Origin: Streptomyces mayonensis
GTDB lineage: Bacteria; Actinomycetota; Actinomycetes; Streptomycetales; Streptomycetaceae
DNA: 64,000 bases
Direction of reading: 5' to 3'
NCBI RefSeq assembly: GCF_018982965.1
Contig: NZ_JACBYP010000001.1
Coordinates: 146,138 to 210,137, forward strand
The first letter of the stretch is position 1. Each line of letters starts with the position of its first letter. Under the pieces are notes generated by a model. That model saw nothing but the letters and a program-made list of their open reading frames with translations. It had not been told where the DNA came from and did not search any database. This document shows, piece after piece, positions 44,001 to 51,342 of the stretch. The position numbers and the translations under genes are program-made.

Positions 44001-44077
44001 CCGGGCCACGGCGGTGCCGCGTCAGAGAGCGGAAACACCGACGCCCTCAGCATGCTCGCGTCAATGTGCTGGTACAT
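41072..44077 (-). CDS. class I lanthipeptide dehydratase LanB (full length)
   Basis: 1001 residues from the ATG at 44077, preceded by AAGGAG; a longer in-frame reading would run into the inter-gene hairpin. The N-terminal two thirds form the tRNA-Glu-dependent glutamylation domain (RYLLRMQHRATPFGLFAGAAP near 95, RFLERYSMGAVVPVRELTD near 340). The C-terminal SpaB_C elimination domain (about 715-985) has YLKVYGSTDRTPEVL and AWFIRYADPDPHLRIRLH. It should dehydrate Ser/Thr of the precursor at 44164. Length matches NisB-type enzymes, so both half-reactions are in one chain. Confidence 0.93.
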   Translation of the reverse strand: MYQHIDASMLRASVFPLSDAAPPWPGINAPIDQVHAWMERVWADAPRADAIRHAAPVLAITVQATLDGTERRPARVRRASRALARYLLRMQHRATPFGLFAGAAPARIGHRAHVSWDREHRASASVDAVWLHDITTLLEADPAVLEQLTVVADSTAVVRGTQIIVRHQPGDDGPIDTSLRRTRAAEKVLDLARSAILVRDLVDKLSSDYPQTHRPTIMQMVRELVAHRVLLTSLRAPTTCTDALGHLVSRLDDVDAAPIGALRDLHRLLERHNQAPSAEQPGLRAEAVAAMRALAGNDGRHLGVNIRPDCDVVVPRQVAHEAERALHVMARISPFPKGSPAWRDYRSRFLERYSMGAVVPVRELTDPDTGLGFPVGYRGTVLKRPVLATTRRDEHLLALVQDAGLTGQREIVLTGRDIEALSVGEPAQVPAHAEMCFSVLAQDTRALTQGRFLLSAAGLSVTAGTLTGRFWPTMEPGDQQRMSAEYLRLPTLTEGAIRAQVSAPPLKHATLNVSRAPRAAAPEELAVGEHNTDTTLDLNDLGVIADFERLCLVSLSTGQAIEASVLHAAELSNATHPLVRFLCEVSRSHTAILAPFVWGAAAQLPFLPEVRYGRTILSPACWRLSVRDLGDPEHWRENFANWRVRYGVPSAVSVGSDDQQLHLDLDLTGHQDLLRAELNRHGATTLHERPDESAFGWIGHAHELTMAFAATQEPAPEPRRGTVRTLDAERLPGADTWAYLKVYGSTDRTPEVLTGHLPRLLGELDTAHRAWFIRYADPDPHLRIRLHLPSADTFGRAAHTVAAWAAELREEGMIQRIQWDTDQPETGRYGTGAALDAAQVYFATDSTAALAQMRLGLSADLQPAVTAASFVDIAAGFLGSCEAAHTWLAHHLARSEGTMAPRDVQALALRLTEEDHSGRALADVAGGDEVRRVWQRRREAIDRYHQALTDCGADPSGVLPSLLHMHHNRVAGIDSDAEAVCRRLTRAAALSWTSRRQGATS

Positions 44078-44100
44078 CGGGACTCCTTCGCAGCGCATGG

Positions 44101-44134
44101 ATTGGGGGGCGGGCGGAACTGCCCGCTCCCCAAT
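44101..44134 (-). terminator. attenuator-like hairpin between precursor and LanB genes
   Basis: Arms of 14 bases, ATTGGGGAGCGGGC and a complement with one G-T-compatible mismatch, enclose a 6-base loop. The hairpin lies 30 bp after the precursor stop and 24 bp before the LanB start. Partial termination here would give more precursor than enzyme, as is common in RiPP operons. Confidence 0.6.
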
Positions 44135-44163
44135 CACCGTTCAACTACCTGCGTTGGCGCAGG

Positions 44164-44358
44164 TCAGGCGATGCAGGTGCTGTTCGAGCAGGCGGACTTG
44201 CACGTCGAGGTGCAGCCGTCGCCCGTGTCGTTGAGCAGGGAGCCGAGCACCGGCGCCGACGCGACCGTCTCGATGTTCAGGTCGAAGTCGCTGTCGGTGC
44301 TGTAGTCGGTCGCCGCCTTCAGGACGGGGCCGGTGGTCAGGGTGATGTGCGGTGCCAT
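44164..44358 (-). CDS. FxLD-family lanthipeptide precursor peptide
   Basis: 64 residues from ATG after AAGGAGG. The leader (about 1-44) contains the family motif as FDLN at residues 25-28 (SDFDLNIETVASAPVLGSLL). The core is Cys/Ser/Thr-rich: residues 45-64 hold C49, C53, C57 and C62 with T45, T50, S51, T52, S55, S58, S60 and T61. There is an Asp-Gly at 47-48, just before the first Cys, which is a natural isoaspartate site for the methyltransferase encoded next door. The cleavage site is not obvious and no protease is encoded in the cluster. Confidence 0.92.
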   Translation of the reverse strand: MAPHITLTTGPVLKAATDYSTDSDFDLNIETVASAPVLGSLLNDTGDGCTSTCKSACSNSTCIA

Positions 44359-44415
44359 CGTTCCTCCTTGGAGGTTGGGGGACTTGCAGGGCAACCTGGC
44401 CGCGGGCGCCCTTCT

Positions 44416-45639
44416 TTACGGCCAGGAGATGGTGACCCGCGAGTGCGGCCGCTCGATGCAGCGGCTGCCGGCGGGAAGCTCGTCGTCCGGCGTGCCTGCC
44501 GGATGGACCTCGATGTGAGCCCGGTCGCCGCGATGGTCGCGGTCCCAGGCGCGGATCTCCTCGGCCAGGCGCGCGGCGGCCTTTTCCCGGTCGGGGCCGT
44601 GGCCGATCGCGCCGAGCTCGAAGCGGTCGGGATCGTCGGTGGCGCGGACCGTGCGATACGCGAAGCTGTCACCGTCCACGAGGGTGGGGATGCCTAGCGG
44701 GGAGGCGGAGGCGACCAGCCCGTTCGTGCGTGCGCCGGGGTCGGCGGCCATGAGCGGCAGATTGACGAGCGCGCTCGTCAGCCACAAGTCCAGGTGCTCG
44801 TTGGACTCGTGCCCGCCCAGCGTCACCCCGGACCAGACCGCGGCCCGCTCCGTCTTCAACGCCTCGGACAGGGCTGCGGTGTCGGGCTCGGGGTGTCCGT
44901 CCACGCGCAGGGCGATGTTCTCGCCCGGCGCCTCGTGCAGGGCGGCGAGCTGCATCCGGTTGGCGCCGACGCCGCGCATCGGCACGAAGCCGCACAGCTC
45001 ATACCCGTCGCTGGTGAGGCAGTCGCCGTCGCGGACGAAAGCCACGGTGCGGGTCATGCCGCGCATCCGCAGCGGTACGACGAGGCGCCCGGCGTCCTTG
45101 AGCTGTGCCGTCCACGCGGGCGGGATGTCGGCGGCCTGCACTGTGACGACGATCCGGTCGTACGGGGCGTGTTCGGGGGACCCGTGCTCGGCGTCGCCGG
45201 TGACGACGGTGACGTTGTTGTAGCCGGTCTCGGACAGGAAGCGGGTGGCGCGGTCGGTCACGTCCGGGTCGATGTCCATCGTGACGATGTGGCCGCTGTC
45301 GCCGACCATCTCGGCGAGGTAGGCGGCGTTGGGGCCGCCGGAACCGATCTCCAGGACCTTCATGCCGGGCTCGATCTGCGCCTGTTCGATCTGCATGGCC
45401 TGGATGCGGGGTGCGGACACGGAGCTGACGTGCACGCCGTGCTCGTCGGTCTTGGTGATCGTCGCGTTCTCGGCCTCGTACGCCTTGGCGATTTCCACGT
45501 CGGGCGTGGCCAGGTGGCGGGGGACGGTACGGAAGGCGGCCACAACGTGGGGGCTGCGGGCGGCTCCGACCGCGATGAGGTCCTGCACCATGTCGTCGCG
45601 CAGCTTCTGCTCTGCTTCGGTGCTGCGGGCCTTGTCCAC
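44416..45639 (-). CDS. FxLD-system protein-L-isoaspartate O-methyltransferase homologue
   Basis: 407 residues from GTG after GAGAAGGAG. The PCMT-like Rossmann methyltransferase domain (about 15-220) has the SAM motif KVLEIGSGGPNAAYLAE (94-110) and VTMDIDPD, plus the PIMT-like VSAPRIQAM. A C-terminal extension of about 180 residues is typical of the 'methyltransferase, FxLD system' group. Homologues such as OlvSA methylate an aspartate in a lanthipeptide, which then forms aspartimide and isoaspartate. It is first in the biosynthetic operon, 57 bp before the precursor gene. The Asp-Gly in the precursor fits this reaction. Confidence 0.9.
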   Translation of the reverse strand: MDKARSTEAEQKLRDDMVQDLIAVGAARSPHVVAAFRTVPRHLATPDVEIAKAYEAENATITKTDEHGVHVSSVSAPRIQAMQIEQAQIEPGMKVLEIGSGGPNAAYLAEMVGDSGHIVTMDIDPDVTDRATRFLSETGYNNVTVVTGDAEHGSPEHAPYDRIVVTVQAADIPPAWTAQLKDAGRLVVPLRMRGMTRTVAFVRDGDCLTSDGYELCGFVPMRGVGANRMQLAALHEAPGENIALRVDGHPEPDTAALSEALKTERAAVWSGVTLGGHESNEHLDLWLTSALVNLPLMAADPGARTNGLVASASPLGIPTLVDGDSFAYRTVRATDDPDRFELGAIGHGPDREKAAARLAEEIRAWDRDHRGDRAHIEVHPAGTPDDELPAGSRCIERPHSRVTISWP

Positions 45640-45698
45640 GGGCTTCTCCTTCTCGGCGCTGGTGCACCGAGCGTTGAGCGGATGTTGTTGTGCGGGGT

Positions 45699-45737
45699 GT
45701 GTGGGGAGGCGCTGACGGGGGCAGCTCCTCCCCACAC
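45699..45737. repeat. inverted repeat upstream of the lanthipeptide operon
   Basis: Perfect 11-bp arms, GTGTGGGGAGG and complement, around 17 bases, located 60-98 bp before the methyltransferase start. It could be an operator or a 5'-leader hairpin; it might also end the upstream transcript. Confidence 0.5.
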
Positions 45738-45902
45738 GTTCATCCGGCGCTGGCCCCTTCTCGGGCCCGGCTGCCGGGTGGTGCTGGCCGACCGTCATCT
45801 CCCCCACAGAGTGCGCGGCCGGGGCGCGGTATCGCGCCAACTCCTTTCCGGCAGCACTGCTGCGCACGGCCGTTGGCCGGGAGAGGAGTTCCAGTCCGGG
45901 AG

Positions 45903-46298
45903 CTATCTGCGCAGCCTTGTGGCACGCAGACGGACACCTTCCTCGCTGACGAGGGCGGTGGCCCGGTTCATAGACCGGACGATCCGAGCCAGGTTTTGGG
46001 GTCGGCGGGCCGCGACGTGAGGCGGGGCGTTTGGCGGCGAGCGGGGCACGGCAAGTAGACGTGCCGCTTCCGCGAAGGTGGACCGCGCACTGCCGACGGC
46101 CGCGAGATCGTTCGGGAGCGCGCTGCAGTGCAAGCTCAGGTCTCGGGCGGCGACCGTCCCGTAGTCGGTGAACCGCTTGAGCATGTCGACAGCGGCCTCC
46201 CGGTCGGGTAGCTCAGCCGTCAGGCGCCCGCCCCCGGGGGTCTCGATGAGAGTGAACACCTCGACCTTGTCGGAGGCCGCGTACATCATCGTCGTCAT
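45903..46298 (-). CDS. hypothetical protein, last of a four-gene coupled chain
   Basis: 131 residues. The ATG overlaps the stop of the preceding small gene (ATGA). The N-terminal half looks globular (KVEVFTLIETPGGGRLTAELPDREAAVDMLKRFTDYGTVAARDLSL split around a short turn); the C-terminal 50 residues are Arg- and Pro-rich. No known domain. It lies 263 bp upstream of the lanthipeptide methyltransferase on the same strand and could be cotranscribed. Confidence 0.6.
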   Translation of the reverse strand: MTTMMYAASDKVEVFTLIETPGGGRLTAELPDREAAVDMLKRFTDYGTVAARDLSLHCSALPNDLAAVGSARSTFAEAARLLAVPRSPPNAPPHVAARRPQNLARIVRSMNRATALVSEEGVRLRATRLRR

Positions 46299-46534
46299 GA
46301 CTGGTCACCTAGGCGGACATCGGCGAGCTGATGGCACTGGGCTGCGAACCGGAGTTCTTCAGCGGCCGCGACATGACTCATGGGTGGCATGGGACGGTGA
46401 CGTGCGTACGTCGCGATCAGAGATAGAGCGATATAGCAGGGGAAGGTCTCAGCGCTGGGGCGGTACGACCGACCGCGGAAGGCGGGTGGAGGCGGCTTCC
46501 GGTGCCGGGGGTTGGTGGTGGGGGAGCGCATCAT
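46295..46534 (-). CDS. small hypothetical protein with overlaps at both ends
   Basis: 79 residues. The ATG overlaps the stop of the upstream gene and its own stop overlaps the next ATG (both ATGA), strong evidence for a translated gene despite the short length. The N-terminal 30 residues are basic and Pro-rich. The remainder (ETFPCYIALSLIATYARHR, then EELRFAAQCHQLADVRLG) looks helical. Function unknown. Confidence 0.6.
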   Translation of the reverse strand: MMRSPTTNPRHRKPPPPAFRGRSYRPSAETFPCYIALSLIATYARHRPMPPMSHVAAAEELRFAAQCHQLADVRLGDQS

Positions 46535-46911
46535 TCGTCTTCCATTTTGTCGAGGAGTGCGCTGATCGCGACGGCGAAGCGCCGTACGTACGACAGTGCG
46601 CCGTCGAGGTCGGGGTGCTCCTCGTGCAACGTTTTCAGGAGAGCGATCTCGTCGGCCGGGTAGACGAGCGTCCGGAGCGGGGCGGTGTGGACAAGCTGTC
46701 GGACCGCGCTGCGGAACTTGTTGGTGATCTGTAGGAGTTGCTCGGGGGCGAAGCCCTCGAGTCCGTCCAGAACGTCGTTCAGCGCGTCGTAGACGCTGTC
46801 GCTCAGGCCGTCCTCGGCAAGTGAGCGGGCGAGCGCGAGGATGATCCTGTTCAAGTCAGGTTCGCGCGGAGGGAGTGGCGCGCGCGTTGGCCATGCGCTG
46901 GTGGTGGCCAT
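46531..46911 (-). CDS. hypothetical helical protein coupled to the ATPase gene
   Basis: 126 residues from ATG overlapping the ATPase stop (TGATG). It is predicted to be almost all helical: LNRIILALARSLAEDGLSD, then DALNDVLDGLEGFAPEQLLQITNKFRSAVRQL, and a C-terminal AISALLDKMEDE. No known domain. Its tight coupling suggests that it partners the anti-sigma-like ATPase, perhaps as a target or antagonist. Confidence 0.7.
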   Translation of the reverse strand: MATTSAWPTRAPLPPREPDLNRIILALARSLAEDGLSDSVYDALNDVLDGLEGFAPEQLLQITNKFRSAVRQLVHTAPLRTLVYPADEIALLKTLHEEHPDLDGALSYVRRFAVAISALLDKMEDE

Positions 46912-47321
46912 CAGGCGTCCTCCGATGGAAGTCTGAGGGTGCACCAGGTTGTGGCACCTGCGTCGTTGGTGCCCCACAGCTCCGCCAGTAGGGCAACGAG
47001 GTACAGGCCGCGCCCGGATTCGTCGTCATCAGCAGGGTCTTGGAGTGTGGCGGGAGACTGATTGCCGTCAGCTACCTCGATGCGCAGTTCGCCGTCGTTC
47101 AGGCACACACGCAATGCCGTGTTGGATCCACCGTGCTCGATGGCGTTCGTCACCAGTTCGGACACGACGAGGACGACGTTGTCGATGACCGCTTCGGGGA
47201 CGCCCCAGCGCCGCAAGGATGCAGTGGTGATGCGGCGGCACGGGCTGACGAAAGCCGGGGCGGGTTCGAACGACACCTCGAAGGAACGCTGAGAGGGAGC
47301 AAAGGCTGGCGCAGCGGTCAT
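46911..47321 (-). CDS. anti-sigma-like ATP-binding protein (HATPase_c, RsbW type)
   Basis: 136 residues from the ATG at 47321. A compact GHKL ATPase: N-box VSELVTNAIEHGGSNT, G1-like EVADGNQSPA (degenerate), G2 ESGRGLYLVALLAELWG, and the strand TTWCTLRLP. Such small kinases in Streptomyces bind sigma or anti-anti-sigma factors; hundreds occur. It is first of a four-gene coupled chain leading toward the lanthipeptide operon and divergent from the regulator at 47827. The partner protein is not evident in the window. Confidence 0.85.
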   Translation of the reverse strand: MTAAPAFAPSQRSFEVSFEPAPAFVSPCRRITTASLRRWGVPEAVIDNVVLVVSELVTNAIEHGGSNTALRVCLNDGELRIEVADGNQSPATLQDPADDDESGRGLYLVALLAELWGTNDAGATTWCTLRLPSEDA

Positions 47322-47826
47322 CGAGACCTCCCCGGACCGACGGCGAGATCGCGGTGCCTCATACATCCCGTGACCGTGATCGCCAAACGCGGCACTGCGG
47401 TGCCCGGCGAACGCGACAAGGCGACGCCGGCGCTGCTGCCAGTGGAGGAGTGCATGTGGGGTGCTCCTGCATGTCGGTGTCGGGCTTCCGTTAGCGAACC
47501 GCGTAACCAACGCGATCGCTATGGGGTCAAGGAGCCGCGGGTGGTCAAGGTGGTAAAAGATCAACTTCGATGCGTGGCCCCCATCCGATGGCCGCCTGAT
47601 CGCCTCCGGCTGGTTCTGTCACTTGGGTAATCGCCCGACGAAGGCGTGCGGTCCCCCTGAAGGAAGAGCAGTCGCGTAATCGCCCAGGCCGCCGCTTGGA
47701 CGGGTGGCCTTCTGTCATGTGGCATGCATCTGGCGGAAGTTGATGGTTACGGTGAACTCCATGGCCATCGGCGCATACCGCTTGGTCAAGGTGGTAAAAG
47801 ATCGTTCGGAGTGCGGGGGCGACAAG
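47322..47826. promoter_or_regulatory. 505-bp divergent control region with a repeated 21-mer
   Basis: There is no gene here. A 21-base sequence beginning TGGTCAAGGTGGTAAAAGAT occurs at 47542-47562 and again at 47783-47803, in the same orientation. The second copy ends 23 bp before the start of the regulator gene. GTAATCGCCC also occurs twice (about 47626 and 47675). The repeats are AT-richer than their surroundings and are likely binding sites for the regulator encoded next. Confidence 0.5.
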
Positions 47827-49218
47827 ATGGCGCGCGAGAGGAACGAGCGGCTGGTCGCGCTGCTGGAAGAAGCTGCCTGGTCACGCGCCATGGCAGCTAC
47901 GGCGTACAACCGGGTCGCGGCTGAGACATTGAACGGCGAAGTCCGTGAGAACTCCAAGATCACACGCACCCACGTGAGCATGTGGGTGGGCGGTGCCCAG
48001 CCCTCCGGGGTCGCGCCCGCTATCTTGTGCGAGGCGCTGTCCCGTCGACTGAAGCGTGAGATCACGCCGCAAGAAGCCGGGTTCGCAGTTCCCACCTCAC
48101 CAGCGCAGGAGGCGCTGGACTGGCGCGTCGATCCATTGATCGCGCTGAACGACTTGGGGAGTGGCGTGGACGCTGACAGGCGTCGTTTGCTTGCGGGAGG
48201 CGTGTACTCCGCAGCGGCCCTGATCCTTCCGGACGAGTCATGGTGGACTGCCATGAATCAACCGCCGAGTGAAGAAAAAGCACTGGGCAGACGAGTAGGG
48301 CACGGCGACGTCGAAACTGTGCGTGAGCTGACCTTGGCGTTCTCGCGCATGGACCAGCGGCGTGGAGGAGGTCAGGGTCGCCGTGCCGTCGACTCCTACT
48401 TGCAGCACGAAGCGCTCGACTTCCTACGAGGGCGGTTCACGAGCGACGAGACTCGTCGTGCGATGTACTCGGCTTCGGCCGAACTCGTCTATGTGTCGGG
48501 ATGGATGGCCTTCGATAACAGCGAGCATGCGATCGCACTTCGCCGCTTCAACACAGCAGTGAAGCTGGCCGCGCGCTCAGGTGACGCACCGCTGACCGGG
48601 CACATCCTGCGCGCCATGGCACACCAGGCACTCGATCTGGGGTTCCGGAGCGAAGCCATGCAGATCGCGCAGACATCGGTGCGTGGCCAGCGATACCTCT
48701 CTGCGACCCCTCGGGAGCGCGCACTGCTCGGTGTCGTTCACGCACGGACGCTCGCGGCGAACGGCCGCAAGCAGGAAGCCGCGCAGGCTCTGCTCCGCGC
48801 CGAGGACGACCTGTCGAACGCCCATGAGGGGGTGCAGGAACCGGACCGGACCTTCTTCTTCGGGGAGGCGTCGCTGGCGCATGAGACTGCCTGCACACTC
48901 CGGGACCTCGGCGATGTCCAGCGCGCGGTACGGCAGTTCAGGCAGTCAGTGCGTACGCGTGGATCCGAGTTTCGGCGCACGCACGCGGTCACGCTGGGAT
49001 ATATGGGGGCAACGCAGATCGCGCAGGGAAGTGTCGAGGAAGCCTGTTCCACGTGGACCCGGGTCCTGGACGCCATGGAAGGTGGCATCTACTCCGGCCG
49101 AGCAAGGCAAACGGTCGTCGACATGAGGCGCTTGTTGACCCCCTACCGCAAGCGCGGCATCCCCGCAGTGGGCGCTGTCGACGCCCGTGCGGCCTCCTAC
49201 CTGGCCGAAGTAGATTGA
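47827..49218 (+). CDS. large regulator with N-terminal HTH and TPR-like helical repeats
   Basis: 463 residues from the ATG at 47827 (upstream in-frame codons cover the 21-mer repeat and were rejected). Residues 1-75 resemble an HTH: RLVALLEEAAWSRAMAATAYNR, then THVSMWVGGAQPSGVAPAILCEALSRRL. The remainder is helical-repeat in character (HILRAMAHQALDLGFRSEAMQIA, then ARTLAANGRKQEAAQALLRAEDDL). This Streptomyces regulator type is often called a TPR or transcriptional-regulator protein. It is divergent from the anti-sigma-like chain. A peptide or small-molecule-responsive role for the cluster is possible. Confidence 0.82.
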   Translation: MARERNERLVALLEEAAWSRAMAATAYNRVAAETLNGEVRENSKITRTHVSMWVGGAQPSGVAPAILCEALSRRLKREITPQEAGFAVPTSPAQEALDWRVDPLIALNDLGSGVDADRRRLLAGGVYSAAALILPDESWWTAMNQPPSEEKALGRRVGHGDVETVRELTLAFSRMDQRRGGGQGRRAVDSYLQHEALDFLRGRFTSDETRRAMYSASAELVYVSGWMAFDNSEHAIALRRFNTAVKLAARSGDAPLTGHILRAMAHQALDLGFRSEAMQIAQTSVRGQRYLSATPRERALLGVVHARTLAANGRKQEAAQALLRAEDDLSNAHEGVQEPDRTFFFGEASLAHETACTLRDLGDVQRAVRQFRQSVRTRGSEFRRTHAVTLGYMGATQIAQGSVEEACSTWTRVLDAMEGGIYSGRARQTVVDMRRLLTPYRKRGIPAVGAVDARAASYLAEVD

Positions 49219-49256
49219 CCAGCAGCAGCGGCACTGATCGAGGGAAGGGCAGGAAC

Positions 49257-49730
49257 GTGACGTTGGAGATCAAGCCGATTGGTGAGGTCGTCGCAGGACG
49301 CACCGAGGTCGCCGACGACTACTGGGGCGGCATTGAGTCGGTCATCCAGCTCGACGAGAACGAATTCCCCCTCGACTCCGTGCAGGGTCTGGAAGAGTTC
49401 TCTCACCTGGTCGTCGTCTGGCACTTCAACCAGGCGGCTCCCAGCGACGTCGAGTACCACGCGCGCAGCCCGCGCGGGAACCCGGACTGGCCGGCAACCG
49501 GCACTTTCGCCCATCGCAACCACCGGCGCCCCAACCAACTCGCCCAGTCCTTTCCGAAGCTGCTGAAGGTAGAGGGCCTGCGGCTGCACGTATCCGATCT
49601 CGATGCAGTCGTGGGTACGAAGATCTATGACCTGTCCCCCTACTTCCAGGAGATGGGGCCGCGCGACGCGATCCGGGAACCGAAGTGGCCAGGAGAGATG
49701 CTCGCCGACTACTGGATTACGAAGGAATGA
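49257..49730 (+). CDS. TrmO-like tRNA methyltransferase (N6-threonylcarbamoyladenosine family)
   Basis: 157 residues from GTG. The fold is recognised by EIKPIGEVVAGRTEV, LEEFSHLVVVWHFN, PDWPATGTFAHRNHRRPNQLAQS and LDAVVGTKIYDLSPYF. TrmO enzymes use SAM to methylate the t6A base next to the anticodon in certain tRNAs. The gene lies 38 bp after the regulator and may be cotranscribed. Family members also occur in secondary-metabolite and mobile clusters, where the substrate may differ. Confidence 0.85.
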   Translation: MTLEIKPIGEVVAGRTEVADDYWGGIESVIQLDENEFPLDSVQGLEEFSHLVVVWHFNQAAPSDVEYHARSPRGNPDWPATGTFAHRNHRRPNQLAQSFPKLLKVEGLRLHVSDLDAVVGTKIYDLSPYFQEMGPRDAIREPKWPGEMLADYWITKE

Positions 49731-49734
49731 GCGG

Positions 49735-50187
49735 TCAAGCCGTCGTCGGCGGGCGAACCATGTCGCCGTAGTACGCGCGGTACTCCGGGTTGTCGCTTGG
49801 ATCGGCTACGTAGATGAAGCCGAGCCTTAGCCATGCTTCGTACAGGTCGCGATCCCAGGCGGAGAGCACGATCTCTTGATCGGGCACGCGCCTGAACAGC
49901 TCGTCGATCAAGGCCCGTGCGATGCCCTGACGCCTGAAGTCAGGGGAGACGTGGAGTTCGTAGAGTGCCACGAAGCCGGGCTCAGAGAAGCCTCCGCTTC
50001 GCTGGATGGAGTGCAGCCAGCCCGCTGGTGTTCCATCGGAACGCTCGGCCACCAGGGCGTGAAACGCCTCTTCGAGGGACGTGCCAGAGTCGCGAGCTTT
50101 GTTCGTGACCTTCCAGCCCTCGGTGTTGTCGCTCATCCATTCGACGTCGGCTGGTTGGGCGTCACGAACCGTGATGCTCTCGGCCAT
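49735..50187 (-). CDS. GNAT-family N-acetyltransferase (first)
   Basis: 150 residues from the ATG at 50187 after GGAGGAC. The GNAT core has LYELHVSPDFRRQGIARALIDELF (acetyl-CoA-binding Q/RxxGxG/A) and the C-terminal LYEAWLRLGFI. Convergent with TrmO (4 bp between stops). Substrate unknown. Confidence 0.87.
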   Translation of the reverse strand: MAESITVRDAQPADVEWMSDNTEGWKVTNKARDSGTSLEEAFHALVAERSDGTPAGWLHSIQRSGGFSEPGFVALYELHVSPDFRRQGIARALIDELFRRVPDQEIVLSAWDRDLYEAWLRLGFIYVADPSDNPEYRAYYGDMVRPPTTA

Positions 50188-50296
50188 AAAGTCCTCCAAG
50201 GGGCAGGTCGGTGCTCCTCGGATCGTATGCAGTGCCTTTCACGCACCGCACCACCCATCTCCTGGACCGAGTACACGACTGCAGGAGGCCATCGGT

Positions 50297-50836
50297 ATGA
50301 CTTTGGTACCCGCCATTGAACTCCGGACATTCACCGAACTGGAGGCCACACGCGGTGCCTTGCTCGAGGTGTACGCCGAAGCACGTGCTCCGCTGCTGCA
50401 CCTGCCGAACTACGCCGTCACGTCCTTCGGGGAGCGCCTGGACCGACACGGCACGGAACCGGGCTTCAAGGCCGTGCTTGCCTACGAGGACGCTCACCCG
50501 GTGGGCTACGCCTACGGCAACCGGATCGAGGACGGCGACCGCTACTGGCAGCGCACCAGCCCGCCTCCTAGCGAGCGGTACACGGCGCGGGCCGCGATCG
50601 CCCTCAAGGAGATCGGCGTGCGACCGGGCTGGCGAGGCACGGGGGTCTCGCGCCGCATCCACGACGAGCTCCTGGCCGGTCGGGAGGAGCCGTACGTCAC
50701 GCTCATGGTCAACGAGGCGGCGGGGGACGGGAAGGTGCACGCCCTGTACCGGTCGTGGGGGTACGAGGACATCGGCCACAGCCAGCCTTCTCCGGCCTCA
50801 CCGAGGTTGACCGTGATGATCCGCCCCATCCGATAG
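50297..50836 (+). CDS. GNAT-family N-acetyltransferase (second)
   Basis: 179 residues from ATG after GCAGGAGG. The acetyl-CoA motif is IGVRPGWRGTGVSRRIHDELL, and the late ALYRSWGYEDIG matches the last strand. It is divergent from the first GNAT gene (109 bp apart). The two are different subfamilies, not a recent duplication. Confidence 0.87.
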   Translation: MTLVPAIELRTFTELEATRGALLEVYAEARAPLLHLPNYAVTSFGERLDRHGTEPGFKAVLAYEDAHPVGYAYGNRIEDGDRYWQRTSPPPSERYTARAAIALKEIGVRPGWRGTGVSRRIHDELLAGREEPYVTLMVNEAAGDGKVHALYRSWGYEDIGHSQPSPASPRLTVMIRPIR

Positions 50837-50926
50837 ACAGCGAATCAAGGACGGAGCGGCACGGTGTGAGACGCGCCGACCAGCGCACTGTGTGCTCCCG
50901 CGCCGCTTCGTCTTCGAACCTGCGAT

Positions 50927-51157
50927 TCACACCTGGGCCCAGTCGAGCTGCCTGCGGATATTCGGCGACAACACTCCGGCTTGGCCGTTCTCGGCGAGGT
51001 ACACGGCTCCCGCACCGGATGCGTGTCGTTCCTCGATGACGCGGCCGGTGTGGTGGGTGAACGGCCAATCGGGATTGATGGCTAGGTAGACGGGGAGGTC
51101 CGGATCAAGGAGCTGGAGTTGCTGGAGCAGTTGACCGACGGTTAGGGACTTCGGCAA
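50927..51157 (-). CDS. small conserved hypothetical protein
   Basis: 76 residues from a TTG start that follows GGAGG (51163-51167). The sequence KSLTVGQLLQQLQLLDPDLPVYLAINPDWPFTHHTGRVI is a compact, recurrent type in Streptomyces mobile elements. The remainder is AVYLAENGQAGVLSPNIRRQL. Function unknown. Longer upstream frames lack a ribosome site. Confidence 0.65.
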   Translation of the reverse strand: MPKSLTVGQLLQQLQLLDPDLPVYLAINPDWPFTHHTGRVIEERHASGAGAVYLAENGQAGVLSPNIRRQLDWAQV

Positions 51158-51342
51158 GAGAGCCTCCTGAGCTGGGGAGCAGGCAGCAGATGAAGGGGGC
51201 GCGGAAGTTCCTGGCCCCCAATTGACCTGCGGCTTTGTAATCAGTCGTACGTTGACATCCCCGAGAAGTAGGTCGCCATTTCTGAGCCCCAATGCATGTC
51301 TGCCGTGAGTGAACTGCGCGCGTCGAGGTGGCTCGCATCGAC

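Noticed and set aside
44014..46058. Plus-strand frames across the FxLD methyltransferase and precursor
   Set aside because: They are antisense to the precursor and methyltransferase and lack any family signal.
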